The notes below the pieces were generated by a model, which did no database searches, was not told the origin of the DNA, and saw only the letters and a list, made by a program, of their open reading frames with translations. A stretch of 35,027 nt of DNA from Clostridia bacterium (GTDB taxonomy: Bacteria > Bacillota > Clostridia > UMGS1883), in assembly GCA_030527235.1 (NCBI GenBank), contig JAUNBL010000021.1, positions 1 to 35,027 of the forward strand, read 5' to 3'. The position numbers and the translations under genes are program-made. Positions 7,513 through 16,447 of the stretch are shown here, one piece after another (positions within the stretch are counted from its first letter, which is position 1; every line of letters starts with the position of its first letter).

Positions 7513-8397
7513 ATGGAATTGCGAGTATTACGGTATTTTCTCGCCGTAGCAAGGGAGCAGAGCATTTCAGGGGCGGCTGAATATCTTCATCTTTCGCAGC
7601 CGACACTTTCAAGGCAGCTAAGAGAAATGGAAGAAGAACTCGGCAAACAGCTTTTTACCCGCGGCAGCAGAAAAATTGCACTGACTGAAGAAGGTGTGAT
7701 TTTGCGCAAAAGGGCCGAAGAAATTGTAAATCTTGTCCAAAAGGCCGAAAACGAAATCACGCAGGCCGGAGAAACAATCATCGGAGATGTATATATCGGC
7801 ACGGGGGAAACCGATGCAGTAAGAATCCTGGCGCGGGCGGCAAAGCAAATGCAAAAACAATATCCGGGCATTCGCTTCCATATTTCAAGCGGCGATTTAT
7901 TTGATGTAACCGAGAAGCTCGACAAGGGTCTGCTGGACTTCGGCATTTTGTTTTCGGATATAGACAGCACAAAATACGACTATATGGAAATGCCTATAAA
8001 GGACACGTGGGGCGTGCTCATGCGGCGTACCGATGCTCTTGCCGGCAAGGAATATATCACGCCTGAAGATTTGCTGAACAAGCCCTTAATTATGTCCCGC
8101 CAGCAAACCGCAAATACCGCCCTTGTGAAATGGTTCCAAACAGACTATGAGAAATTGAATATTGCTGCGACTTATAATTTAATTTATAACGCCTCTCTGT
8201 TAGTTGACGAGGGGCTTGGCTACGCAATTGGGCTTGATAAACTGATTAATGTGAGCGGTGACTGCAATCTTTCTTTCAAGCCGCTCTATCCCACGCTTAA
8301 GGCAAAAATTCACGTCGTGTGGAAAAAATACCCTGTGTTTAGCAAAGCCGCAGAAAAATATTTGGCTAAACTCAGAGAAATTATGCTAAACAAATAG
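7513..8397 (+). CDS. LysR-family transcriptional regulator
   Basis: This 294-residue regulator begins with the classic LysR winged helix-turn-helix (residues 1-60: ELRVLRYFLAVAREQSISGAAEYLHLSQPTLSRQLREMEEELGKQLF). A periplasmic-binding-protein-like effector domain follows from about residue 90 (GDVYIGTGETDAVRILARAA). An ideal SD (AAAGGAGG) precedes the ATG. It follows the HdeD-like gene by 51 nt and is closed by a strong terminator, so the two form a small operon. The LysR protein probably controls its own operon or the neighbouring gene. The ligand cannot be deduced; the effector domain resembles those of CysB/CynR-like members only in general. Confidence 0.92.
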   Translation: MELRVLRYFLAVAREQSISGAAEYLHLSQPTLSRQLREMEEELGKQLFTRGSRKIALTEEGVILRKRAEEIVNLVQKAENEITQAGETIIGDVYIGTGETDAVRILARAAKQMQKQYPGIRFHISSGDLFDVTEKLDKGLLDFGILFSDIDSTKYDYMEMPIKDTWGVLMRRTDALAGKEYITPEDLLNKPLIMSRQQTANTALVKWFQTDYEKLNIAATYNLIYNASLLVDEGLGYAIGLDKLINVSGDCNLSFKPLYPTLKAKIHVVWKKYPVFSKAAEKYLAKLREIMLNK

Positions 8398-8429
8398 CAG
8401 TGCGCAATAATTCAATAAAGCAATAAAAT

Positions 8430-8467
8430 AAGAACAATCGATGAATTTTATCGGTTGTTCTTGTTTT
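8430..8467 (+). terminator. Terminator of the HdeD-LysR operon
   Basis: A 13-bp stem with one G-T pair (8430-8442 with 8450-8462, AAGAACAATCGAT) and a 7-nt loop is followed by GTTTTG. It lies 33 nt after the LysR stop. Confidence 0.75.
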
Positions 8468-8507
8468 GTATGCTTGAGAGGCATATTAACCCATTTAATA
8501 TAAGTGT

Positions 8508-8536
8508 TTGACCTTCCAATAGAAATGCTTTACAAT
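8508..8536 (+). promoter_or_regulatory. SigA promoter of the stalk/cyclophilin-like lipoprotein
   Basis: TTGACC and TACAAT are separated by 17 nt, about 80 nt before the ATG at 8617. The leader holds a bulged stem AAGTCAGGT/ACC-A-TGACTT (about 8550-8575) followed by a short T run, which may act as an attenuator or only be a leader hairpin. Confidence 0.5.
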
Positions 8537-8616
8537 AAAATCAACTTGAAGTCAGGTGCAGTCAAGACCATGACTTTTTCACTGAGGAGATATATTTGGG
8601 AGGTAATAAGGTAATA

Positions 8617-9483
8617 ATGAAAAATTTTTTATCAATTCTGCTAAGCTTTACACTTATTGTACTCAGCGTTTCCGGGTGCAGTGCGCAAGCTCCAACTCAG
8701 ATTACGATTATCATGCAAATCGGCAATCCGCAAATGACAGTAAACGGGATACAGACCGAGATTGACCCAGGGCGGGGAACGACGCCCATTATACAAAATG
8801 AACGTGCTCTGGTTCCCATCCGTGCAGTCATTGAAGCAATGGGAGGCAGCGTTGTATGGGATGAAGCCGCACAGACCGCTGAGCTCGCTGTTGGCGAAAA
8901 CAATATTCGGCTTATCATAGGCAGTAATACCGCCTATCTAAATGATATGCCACACACACTTGACACCGCGCCCACAGTGGCAAACGGACGGACTATACTG
9001 CCAATCCGGTTCGTTGCAGAGGGGTTTGGTTTTCAAGTAAACTGGGATGATACGAGCCAAACAATAACCATTGTGAGAAATCTTGTTCAGGAAGGTGTTT
9101 CTTCCGGCTTTTCAGAGGAAAACAATGATATGATGCTTGCTGTCACATTGACCGTAAATTCCCAAAGCTTTTCAGCTCGTCTGTATGACAATGAAACAAC
9201 ACAAGAATGGATAAAGCAGTTTCCGGTTACCTATGATATGGCCGAGTTGAACGGGAACGAAAAATATTGCTACATTTCTAATCGCCTTCCGGTGAACAGT
9301 GAGCATGTAGGAAATATTTCCAACGGAGATATTATGCTGTATGGCTCTAATTGTATTGTAGTTTTCTTCCAGACATTTTCCAGCGGATACAGCTACACGA
9401 GGCTTGGTTATGTAGAGGACTCGCAAGGCTTTGCAAATGCTCTTAGCTTTGGGGATGTTCGGATAACATTTGCGCTGCGCTAA
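8617..9483 (+). CDS. Lipoprotein: stalk domain plus cyclophilin-like domain
   Basis: This 288-residue predicted lipoprotein has a signal peptide ending in the lipobox VSGC, with Cys21 as the lipidation site. Residues about 35-155 form a copper-amine-oxidase N-terminal-like (stalk) domain, with the usual two halves: MTVNG, ALVPIRAVIEAMGG, VVWD, then AYLND, TILPIRFVAEGFG, VNWDD. Residues about 172-288 match the small cyclophilin-like fold family (YDNETTQEW, LNGNEKYCYI, GDIMLYGSNCIVVFFQTFSSGYSYTRLG). The ATG at 8617 has AAGG and a more distant GGAGGT upstream; a TTG at 8596 is rejected because it would place GGAGGT inside the gene. Neither domain implies enzymatic activity here. The stalk probably displays the cyclophilin-like domain on the outer face of the membrane. 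Confidence 0.85.
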   Translation: MKNFLSILLSFTLIVLSVSGCSAQAPTQITIIMQIGNPQMTVNGIQTEIDPGRGTTPIIQNERALVPIRAVIEAMGGSVVWDEAAQTAELAVGENNIRLIIGSNTAYLNDMPHTLDTAPTVANGRTILPIRFVAEGFGFQVNWDDTSQTITIVRNLVQEGVSSGFSEENNDMMLAVTLTVNSQSFSARLYDNETTQEWIKQFPVTYDMAELNGNEKYCYISNRLPVNSEHVGNISNGDIMLYGSNCIVVFFQTFSSGYSYTRLGYVEDSQGFANALSFGDVRITFALR

Positions 9484-9649
9484 ACGCGCTTTGCTGAAAG
9501 CATTTAGCTCCGTTTTTTGATTTCGGTTATATTGTCCTTTTTACAAAAGCTCGGACTTGTAAGGCGTTAGAATGAAAAAACACATGAAAACAAGCGTAAC
9601 TTTAAGACCACCAACATCTCAAAAGTGTTCAAATTAAAATTTTCAAGCG

Positions 9650-9683
9650 CAAAAAAGAGAAACCTCACCGTTGAAGTTTCTCT
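9650..9683 (-). terminator. Terminator of the gatC-pgsA operon
   Basis: On the minus strand AGAGAAAC / GTTTCTCT (9656-9663, 9676-9683), extended inside by a mismatch and three pairs to a 4-nt loop, is followed by six T. It lies 20 nt after the pgsA stop and closes the 13-gene operon. Confidence 0.8.
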
Positions 9684-9702
9684 CTATTATTCTAACGCGT
9701 TT

Positions 9703-10218
9703 TTATTCTCTGAACACGTCTTTATTTTCAACTACATACGCTACGCCGCTGAGCACCGTAACCGCTGCGGCTATCCACAGTACGCACTCTGCCCATTGCG
9801 GATGGCTCACGAATACAAACATTGCTATTATTTCAGCAAAAATCTGCACGTTTGTTTTCACCTTGCCCCACATTGACGCGGCGATGACGCTGCCTTTGGA
9901 CACCGCCACGACTCTCAGACAAGTAACCAAGAATTCCCGCGCTATAATTATCATGGGAACCCAAGCTTTTACAACGCCCAGCTCTGTAAAGCACAAAAGC
10001 ACGCCAAAGATAAGGAGCTTATCCGCAAGGGGGTCCATGATTTTGCCAAAATTTGAAATCTGGTCATTTTTACGTGCAAGATACCCGTCCAGAAAATCGG
10101 TAAGTGAAGCGACAATAAACACTATTGTCGCCCATACACCGTGTCCGGTGAGAAGAAGCGCCATAACGACGGGAACGAGAAGTATCCTGAAAACCGTCAG
10201 TTTATTTGGAGTGTTCAT
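9703..10218 (-). CDS. pgsA: CDP-diacylglycerol-glycerol-3-phosphate 3-phosphatidyltransferase
   Basis: PgsA (171 residues) makes phosphatidylglycerol phosphate from CDP-diacylglycerol and glycerol-3-phosphate, the committed step to phosphatidylglycerol. The CDP-alcohol phosphotransferase motif is complete: D-FL-DG-YL-AR, eight residues, G-KIM-D-PLA-D near residues 35-60. About four membrane helices are visible. The ATG at 10218 gives the typical NTPNKLTVFRI N-terminus; a 19-residue longer frame would overlap the rimO end with no family resemblance. The SD (GGAAGGCAGG) lies in the last codons of rimO, 4 nt upstream. It is the last gene of the long operon. Confidence 0.95.
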   Translation of the reverse strand: MNTPNKLTVFRILLVPVVMALLLTGHGVWATIVFIVASLTDFLDGYLARKNDQISNFGKIMDPLADKLLIFGVLLCFTELGVVKAWVPMIIIAREFLVTCLRVVAVSKGSVIAASMWGKVKTNVQIFAEIIAMFVFVSHPQWAECVLWIAAAVTVLSGVAYVVENKDVFRE

Positions 10219-10222
10219 CCTT

Positions 10223-11521
10223 TTACGCCTGCCTTCCGTATAAGTCATATTCGTCCGAGTCGGCAATTTCCACATTCACAAATTCGCCGGACAACACTTC
10301 GCGCTGCGCCGCGAAATATGTTTTTCCGTCCACGGAGGCGCTTTGCGAGTATATGCGGCCGACATACATGTTATTATCAAAACCTTCACACAGCGCTGTG
10401 TATATTTTTCCCTCCTGTGAGGCATTGTATTTACGGCTTATTGTTGCACAAAGGAGCATCAGTCTGTCGCGTCTTTGCTCCTTTACCGACTTACTTATGT
10501 GACCGCCAAGTTTTGCTGCGGCAGTGCCTTCCTCTTTAGAGTATGTAAAAACACCGACGCGCTCAATGCGCATATCTTCGCAGAAAGCGCAAAGGGCTTC
10601 AAAGTCCTCCTCACTTTCTCCGGGGAAGCCAACGATAAAGCTCGTTCGTATGACAAGTCCTTCTATTTTGCTGCGAAGGCGCGCGATAAGGTTCTTGGCC
10701 TCCTCGCAGCTAAGTCGCCTGCCCATACGCTTCAGCACCGAATCCGATGCGTGCTGAAGTGGGATGTCGAGATATTTGACTATCTTTTTCTCCTCGGCGA
10801 TTGCCGATATAAGCTCCTCGTCAATCTCCTCGGGATAACAGTAGTGTACCCTTACCCATTCTATGCCGTCTAATGCACATAATTCACGCAAAAGCCGGGC
10901 AAGGCGCTTTTCGCCGTATAAATCAACTCCATAGCGCGCAGTGTTTTGCGCGACCACGATAATTTCGCGCACACCGCTGTCTGCCAATTCCTTAGCCTCC
11001 TCTATGAGCGAGTTCATCTCACGACTCCGAAAGTGTCCGCGTATGAAAGGAATGGCGCAATAAGTGCAGCAGTTGTCACATCCTTCGGCAATTTTCAAAT
11101 AAGCGTAGTGTGCGGGCGTTGTCAGGACACGAGGCAGTGCATTTTCGCACGGCGCGTTTTTATCGGCAAAGCAATCCGACCTTGACTCTATCGCCTTTAC
11201 TATTTCGCTGACGCTGCCCACACCTACGAGTACGTCAGCCTCCGGCAGTAATTCGCGTATCTGTTTTGCATAGCGTTGTGCGAGACAGCCCGCAACAACC
11301 AGCAAACGGCAGCGGCTTTCTTTATACTGCGCCATTTCAATAATGGCGTCTATAGATTCCTGCTTAGCGTCAGCTATAAACGCGCAGGTATTTATAACCA
11401 AAATGTCCGCCTCTGAGGGTTTGTTTACAATTATATAGCCCGCCTGAGCGCACAGCGCAATCATTACCTCGGTATCGACTGTATTCTTGTCGCAGCCGAG
11501 AGACACGAAGCCTATACTCAT
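10223..11521 (-). CDS. rimO: Ribosomal protein S12 methylthiotransferase
   Basis: RimO (432 residues) is a radical-SAM enzyme that methylthiolates an aspartate of ribosomal protein S12. The N-terminal UPF0004 domain starts with MSIGFVSLGCDKNTVDTE, the first cysteine of its own Fe-S cluster. The radical-SAM motif lies in GCDNCCTYCAIPFIRG, where C-x3-C-x2-C holds. The usual HC of RimO is replaced by CC, adding one extra cysteine. A TRAM domain ends the protein. The start at 11521 is 4 nt after the recX stop; a 47-residue longer frame is the recX shadow. MiaB is the alternative, but the GCDKNTVD and S12-type length favour RimO. Confidence 0.92.
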   Translation of the reverse strand: MSIGFVSLGCDKNTVDTEVMIALCAQAGYIIVNKPSEADILVINTCAFIADAKQESIDAIIEMAQYKESRCRLLVVAGCLAQRYAKQIRELLPEADVLVGVGSVSEIVKAIESRSDCFADKNAPCENALPRVLTTPAHYAYLKIAEGCDNCCTYCAIPFIRGHFRSREMNSLIEEAKELADSGVREIIVVAQNTARYGVDLYGEKRLARLLRELCALDGIEWVRVHYCYPEEIDEELISAIAEEKKIVKYLDIPLQHASDSVLKRMGRRLSCEEAKNLIARLRSKIEGLVIRTSFIVGFPGESEEDFEALCAFCEDMRIERVGVFTYSKEEGTAAAKLGGHISKSVKEQRRDRLMLLCATISRKYNASQEGKIYTALCEGFDNNMYVGRIYSQSASVDGKTYFAAQREVLSGEFVNVEIADSDEYDLYGRQA

Positions 11522-11525
11522 TTTT

Positions 11526-11987
11526 TCACTCAAAATACATATCCTCCCCATCGGATATGCGCGCAATCGCGCGCCGTATTTCCTCTGCGCCGAAGCCCTT
11601 ACGTAAAAAGTGGCCAAACACACGCTGGCGGCTTTTGTTATCGGAAAAGTCCACGCTCGCAAAGCGCGCCGTTATCTGCTTTCCTATTTCGTCCACCGCG
11701 TCATCTTCGTACTCGGAAAGCACCTCGTCCACTATTTCCTGTGCTGCGCCGCGCTTAGCAAGGTCCGCTCTTATGCGGCGGTCACCGTAATGGCGCAGAT
11801 TTTTCGCATCGGCAATATAGCGCCGGCAATACAGCGCGTCATTTATATATCCGTATTCCTGCAAAAACGCCAAAGTCTGTTCAATCTCCTCTTCGGAGTA
11901 GCTTTTCTCGCGAAGCTTTCTTTCAACCTCTTTTTGCGTTTTATCGCAAATAGAAAGAAGCTTTAACGCATAGTCTTTCGCTGTCAT
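11526..11987 (-). CDS. recX: RecX-family regulatory protein
   Basis: This 153-residue, charged, all-helical protein of the RecX family modulates RecA filaments. Typical elements are LLSICDKTQKEVERKLREK, FLQEYGYINDALYCRRYI, and GDRRIRADLAKRGAAQEIVDEVL, the repeated three-helix units. It begins 20 nt after hemW with a GGGAGGGGAAG-type SD, and its end runs into rimO. recA itself is not in this window. The match is clear in pattern although short proteins of this family vary a lot. Confidence 0.88.
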   Translation of the reverse strand: MTAKDYALKLLSICDKTQKEVERKLREKSYSEEEIEQTLAFLQEYGYINDALYCRRYIADAKNLRHYGDRRIRADLAKRGAAQEIVDEVLSEYEDDAVDEIGKQITARFASVDFSDNKSRQRVFGHFLRKGFGAEEIRRAIARISDGEDMYFE

Positions 11988-12007
11988 AACTTCCCCTCCC
12001 GCTGCTT

Positions 12008-13054
12008 TTACACAAATTCCCTGAAAACTACGTTCGCAACATCTCCGCCGCGTTCAGTAAGCCGGACGCGGCCTTCCTTTACCTCTACCAAGCCTGCGGA
12101 CGCGAGTTTTTCTATCTTATCGGGGAATTCGCCGTTGTACTTTACGCCATCTTTCATGCGCAGTCCGAGCATAAAATACTCTTTTTGCGCATCGAGGGGA
12201 CTTATCGCTTCAAAATCACACTTTCGCCCATCTCCGCGCACATAGGTGTCCACGTCGGCGGCATTTGAATAACGCGCTCCTCCGAAAAACGAGTGTGCCG
12301 CCGCGCCAAGGCCTATATACTGCTCTCGTGTCCAATACTTTATGTTGTGGCGGCATTCAAAACCGCGTTTCGCGAAGTTGGAAATTTCATATCGTTCCAA
12401 ACCGGCTTCTTCAAGCCTCTTGCAGGCAAGCGCATACATTTCACGCTCAATATCCTCGTTTGGTAAATCAAGCTCCATTGTGAAAAATGGCGTTCCCTCT
12501 TCCACGATAAGCGAATACGCCGAAACGTGTTCTGGTCCCATCTGTGTTACTGCGTTCAGTGTTTCTGAGAGGCTTTCCAAGGTTTGGTGCGGAGTAGCAA
12601 GCATAATGTCCAAATTTATATTAGAAAAACCCGCCCTGCGTGCAGCGTAAAACGTGTCGGCAATATCTTCTGCGCAGTGTATGCGGCCCAATTCGCGCAG
12701 CTCGCCATCCGAAAATGACTGCGCACCTATGCTGAGGCGATTCACACCCGCCTCTCTCAATGCGTAAAGCAGCTCAGCGTCCGCCGTTTTTGGGTTTGTC
12801 TCGACGCTGAATTCACAATTGCGAGTGAGCGCAAAATTTGCTTTAATTGATTTTACGATTCGGAGCAAAGACTCGCCTATACATGTGGGCGTTCCGCCGC
12901 CGATAAAAACGCTGTCCGCCTCAACAGCGCCGTAGGAGCGCATTTCGTCCTCCAGCGCGGCGGCGTAGTTGTTATCAAAGCGTGTTATTGAATAAAAATC
13001 ACAATACAGGCACTTTTTTTTACAGAAGGGAATATGAACATATATACCGGTCAT
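12008..13054 (-). CDS. hemW: Heme chaperone HemW (HemN-like radical SAM)
   Basis: HemW (348 residues) belongs to the HemN-related radical-SAM family. The N-terminal YVHIPFCKKKCLYCDFYS motif supplies Cys11, Cys15 and Cys18. FIGGGTPTCI, SVETNP, GVNRLSIGAQSF, and YEISNFAKRG follow as in HemW. HemW proteins were often annotated as oxygen-independent coproporphyrinogen oxidase, but are now known as heme chaperones. It lies 1 nt after lepA, a common pairing in Firmicutes. The HemN-type extra N-terminal residues are absent, which supports HemW. Confidence 0.93.
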   Translation of the reverse strand: MTGIYVHIPFCKKKCLYCDFYSITRFDNNYAAALEDEMRSYGAVEADSVFIGGGTPTCIGESLLRIVKSIKANFALTRNCEFSVETNPKTADAELLYALREAGVNRLSIGAQSFSDGELRELGRIHCAEDIADTFYAARRAGFSNINLDIMLATPHQTLESLSETLNAVTQMGPEHVSAYSLIVEEGTPFFTMELDLPNEDIEREMYALACKRLEEAGLERYEISNFAKRGFECRHNIKYWTREQYIGLGAAAHSFFGGARYSNAADVDTYVRGDGRKCDFEAISPLDAQKEYFMLGLRMKDGVKYNGEFPDKIEKLASAGLVEVKEGRVRLTERGGDVANVVFREFV

Positions 13055-13055
13055 G

Positions 13056-14852
13056 TCAATCGAGCTTCAGCACGGACATGAACGCTTCTTGCGGAACCTC
13101 TACGCTCCCAACCTGGCGCATACGTTTCTTGCCCTCTTTCTGCTTCTCCAACAGCTTCTTCTTGCGTGTAATATCGCCTCCATAGCATTTTGCCAAAACG
13201 TCTTTCCGCATCGCCTTAACGGTTTCACGCGCAATAATCTTGCCTCCGACCGCCGCTTGAATCGGGACTTCAAAAAGCTGACGGGGGATGGACTCCTTGA
13301 GTTTCTCGGCAATCCGCCTTGCGCGAGGATATGCCTTTGATTCATGCACAATAAAGGACAGTGCATCTACCATATCCCCGTTTAGGAGAATGTCGAGCTT
13401 GACCAGGGCGCTCTTTTGATAGCCGTCAAGCTCGTAATCGAGCGAGGCATAGCCTCTGCTTCGGCTTTTGAGCGCGTCAAAGAAATCGTATATAATTTCA
13501 TTCAGGGGCATTTTGTAGTGCAAATCCGCCCGCTGTGAGTCCACATATGTCATGCCTATATATTCACCGCGACGTTCCTGACAAAGCTCCATGATAGAGC
13601 CGACAAATTCCGAAGGCACAAATATGTGAGCATTAACCAGCGGCTCTTCCATGCAGTCAATTTCCGCGGCAGAGGGAAGGTTTGTCGGGTTTGAGATTTC
13701 AATCTTTTCACCGTTTGTTTTTACTACCTTGTATATAACGCTCGGAGCCGTAGTGACCAAATCGAGATTAAACTCTCTCTCCAGCCGCTCCTGAATAATC
13801 TCCATGTGAAGAAGCCCCAAAAATCCGCAGCGGAAGCCAAATCCAAGCGCTGCGCTCGTCTCCGGTTCAAACTGAAGCGAAGCGTCGTTAAGCTGCAGCT
13901 TGTCAAGCGCGTCTCGCAAGTCGGAATAACGCGCCCCGTCAGCGGGATAAATTCCGCAAAAGACCATCGGATTCACTTTGCGATATCCTTCTAACGGCTC
14001 CGAAGCGGGGTTTTGCGCGTCCGTCACAGTGTCGCCTACTTGTGTGTCCTTAACGCTCTTGATACTTGCCGCGATATAGCCAACTTCACCTGCGCAAAGC
14101 TCATCCGCGCTCTGCATTCCGTTCGCGAGCAGATACCCCGTTTCCACAACCTCAAACTCGCTGCCGGTCGCCATAAAGCGTATCTTCATGTTCGGACGGA
14201 TTTTGCCGTCTATAACACGAACGTATACTATAACGCCCCGATATGTGTCGTAATACGAATCAAAAATCAAAGCCTTAAGCGACGCGCTCTCATCACCTGA
14301 CGGACACGGGATTTTCTGTACAATATCTTCCAGCACGGACTCTATGTTAACGCCCTGCTTCGCACTTATGCACGGGGCCGCCTGAGCCTCTATGCCGATT
14401 ATATCCTCTATTTCCTTCTTGACAGCATCCGGCTGCGCGGCGGGCAGGTCAATCTTGTTTACAACAGGAAGTATCTCCAAATTGTGGTCGATAGCAAGAT
14501 ACGTGTTTGCAAGCGTCTGTGCCTCTATGCCCTGCGCCGCGTCCACCACAAGGAGCGCGCCTTCACACGCCGCAAGCGAACGCGAGACTTCATAATTAAA
14601 ATCCACATGACCGGGCGTGTCGATAAGGTTTAGGATATAGTCCCTGCCATCCTTTGCCTTGTAGGAAAGTCTTACGGCGCGCGCCTTTATCGTGATGCCG
14701 CGTTCGCGCTCAAGCTCCATATTATCAAGGAGCTGTTCCTCCATATCGCGCACTGATACACCGCCTGTAATTTCCAAGATACGGTCGGCAAGCGTGCTTT
14801 TACCGTGGTCTATATGCGCTATTATGCAAAAGTTTCTTATTTTGTCTTTCAT
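13056..14852 (-). CDS. lepA: Elongation factor 4
   Basis: LepA/EF4 (598 residues, the usual length) is a translational GTPase that can back-translocate or remodel ribosomes. The P-loop AHIDHGKST is at residues 12-20, with DTPGHVDF for G3 and NKIDLP for G4 in the G domain. The LepA C-terminal domain follows ([20 protein letters not shown]; then [23 protein letters not shown]). The ATG overlaps the stop of the HAD phosphatase upstream by 4 nt. It is coupled to hemW downstream. Confidence 0.97.
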   Translation of the reverse strand: MKDKIRNFCIIAHIDHGKSTLADRILEITGGVSVRDMEEQLLDNMELERERGITIKARAVRLSYKAKDGRDYILNLIDTPGHVDFNYEVSRSLAACEGALLVVDAAQGIEAQTLANTYLAIDHNLEILPVVNKIDLPAAQPDAVKKEIEDIIGIEAQAAPCISAKQGVNIESVLEDIVQKIPCPSGDESASLKALIFDSYYDTYRGVIVYVRVIDGKIRPNMKIRFMATGSEFEVVETGYLLANGMQSADELCAGEVGYIAASIKSVKDTQVGDTVTDAQNPASEPLEGYRKVNPMVFCGIYPADGARYSDLRDALDKLQLNDASLQFEPETSAALGFGFRCGFLGLLHMEIIQERLEREFNLDLVTTAPSVIYKVVKTNGEKIEISNPTNLPSAAEIDCMEEPLVNAHIFVPSEFVGSIMELCQERRGEYIGMTYVDSQRADLHYKMPLNEIIYDFFDALKSRSRGYASLDYELDGYQKSALVKLDILLNGDMVDALSFIVHESKAYPRARRIAEKLKESIPRQLFEVPIQAAVGGKIIARETVKAMRKDVLAKCYGGDITRKKKLLEKQKEGKKRMRQVGSVEVPQEAFMSVLKLD

Positions 14853-15496
14853 AAGCTCTCCACCATCTTGAGAATATCATCTGCGCTGTCGGCAAAGGGG
14901 CCGTCGCAAAGCTTTTCCAGCTCAGATTTATATACAAAGCCCCACGTTACTATGATTTTAGGCATTTTGGCATTGTCCGCCGTCTTTATGTCTACGCCGC
15001 TATCGCCCACAAAAAGACATTCGGATGAATTTATCCCCATCTTTTCACAAAGGTAGAGCGCCGCATCGGGCGCGCTTTTTTTGGGGAAGCGGTCGCACTC
15101 GCCCAGAACCTCGATGAATGCGCCGGGGAATGCGTAGTTTGCCAGTTTTTTTGCAAACGCATCGATTTTGTTAGTATTAACGCACATCGGTATGCCGCGC
15201 CGTCCAAGTTCTGCCACGAGCTTCGCCATACCATCGTATATCGGCACAGTATCCAGTATGTGCGCCTCATAATACTCGTAAAACTTTTCGCGTACCGCCA
15301 TTGTCAAATCCTTCTTGCCCTCCGGCAGAGCGCGCTCGACGATTTTTGTTACACCATTTCCCACAAATCCTCTGTACTCCTCAATAGTATGCGTTGGAAA
15401 ACCCCACTGAGTCAGCGCGTAATTCGCCGCGTTCGCAAGTTCAAAGAGTGTGTCGATAAGAGTGCCGTCCAAGTCAAATATAACGCCTTTTACCAT
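14849..15496 (-). CDS. HAD-family phosphoglycolate phosphatase-like
   Basis: This 215-residue haloacid-dehalogenase hydrolase has motif [11 protein letters not shown] (Asp8, Asp10), motif II region CVNTNK and the late motif [17 protein letters not shown], as in Gph/PpaX-type phosphatases. The cap inserted after motif I is the helical type used for phosphoglycolate or pyrophosphate. The gene overlaps lepA by 4 nt and the D-2-hydroxyacid dehydrogenase end by 7 nt. Its substrate cannot be fixed from sequence; phosphoglycolate is the commonest for this subgroup. Confidence 0.85.
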   Translation of the reverse strand: MVKGVIFDLDGTLIDTLFELANAANYALTQWGFPTHTIEEYRGFVGNGVTKIVERALPEGKKDLTMAVREKFYEYYEAHILDTVPIYDGMAKLVAELGRRGIPMCVNTNKIDAFAKKLANYAFPGAFIEVLGECDRFPKKSAPDAALYLCEKMGINSSECLFVGDSGVDIKTADNAKMPKIIVTWGFVYKSELEKLCDGPFADSADDILKMVESL

Positions 15497-16446
15497 AAAT
15501 CGTTTATTTCCTTTCCTGCAAAGTATGCCTCTATGTTTTCCGCCACCTTAATCACGCACCTTGCACGCGCTTCCTTTGACGCCCATGCTATATGAGGCGT
15601 GAGAACAATGCGGTCTTTCTTTTTCATAGTCAGAAACGGATGGTCTTTCTCCATGGGTTCTCTTTCATAAACATCTATTCCCGCGCCGTAAATTCTGCCA
15701 TCGTCTATCGCTGAGGCAAGGGCATGAGAATCCACAATCGCACCGCGCGCCACGTTTATAAGGACAGCTGTTCTTTTCATCTTCGCTATGGCCGCGCCGT
15801 CAATAATACCTTGAGTATGCTCTGTCAGCGGCGAATGCAAAGATATAATATCGCTTTGGCTTAAAAGCGTTTCCATAGTAACTTGCGCATAGTTCTCTTT
15901 TCTTTCGGCGCCTGACACACTCGCATAGGAGACCTCAGCGCCCATCGCCTCGGCAATCGCAGCAACTTTTCTCCCGATTTGACCCATGCCGATTATGCCC
16001 CAGCGTTTATTGCTTATCTCAACGTACGGGCGCCCAATATGGTTTGCAAGTCCGCTTTCGGTGTAGGCCCCGCTCTTGCAAAAGTTATCGTAATAGCTAA
16101 TTGACTCCATAAGCGAAAGAGCAAGCGCAAACGTGTGTTGTGCCACGCTTTCGCTTGAATAGCCGCGCACATTACGCACACGGATGCCGCGCGACTTGCA
16201 GTATTCAATATCCACGTTGTTATAGCCTGTGGCGCAAAGACAGATAAGCGACAGCTTTTTTGCCGCATAAAGAGTTTGTTCGTTCAAAACCTTTTTATTG
16301 GTTACGCACACATCCGCGTCCTCTAAAAGCGCAGGGATATCCTCATCGGACGCATTCGGAAAAACAACGCACTCCCCCAGAGACTCTATCGGCGCAAGAG
16401 ATGTATCTTCACCAAGAGTTTTCGCATCCAGAATCACAATCTTCAT
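15490..16446 (-). CDS. D-2-hydroxyacid dehydrogenase (NAD-dependent)
   Basis: This 318-residue enzyme of the D-isomer-specific 2-hydroxyacid dehydrogenase family has the NAD site GIIGMGQIGRKVA. Its catalytic Arg lies in NVARGAIVD, with the Glu in YEREPM and the His in LTPHIAWAS. It resembles glycerate or hydroxypyruvate dehydrogenases of the HprA group. The start at 16446 gives MKIVILDAKTLG; a longer frame adds 50 residues shadowing ricT. It begins 1 nt after ricT. Exact substrate is uncertain. Confidence 0.88.
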   Translation of the reverse strand: MKIVILDAKTLGEDTSLAPIESLGECVVFPNASDEDIPALLEDADVCVTNKKVLNEQTLYAAKKLSLICLCATGYNNVDIEYCKSRGIRVRNVRGYSSESVAQHTFALALSLMESISYYDNFCKSGAYTESGLANHIGRPYVEISNKRWGIIGMGQIGRKVAAIAEAMGAEVSYASVSGAERKENYAQVTMETLLSQSDIISLHSPLTEHTQGIIDGAAIAKMKRTAVLINVARGAIVDSHALASAIDDGRIYGAGIDVYEREPMEKDHPFLTMKKKDRIVLTPHIAWASKEARARCVIKVAENIEAYFAGKEINDLW

Positions 16447-16447
16447 A

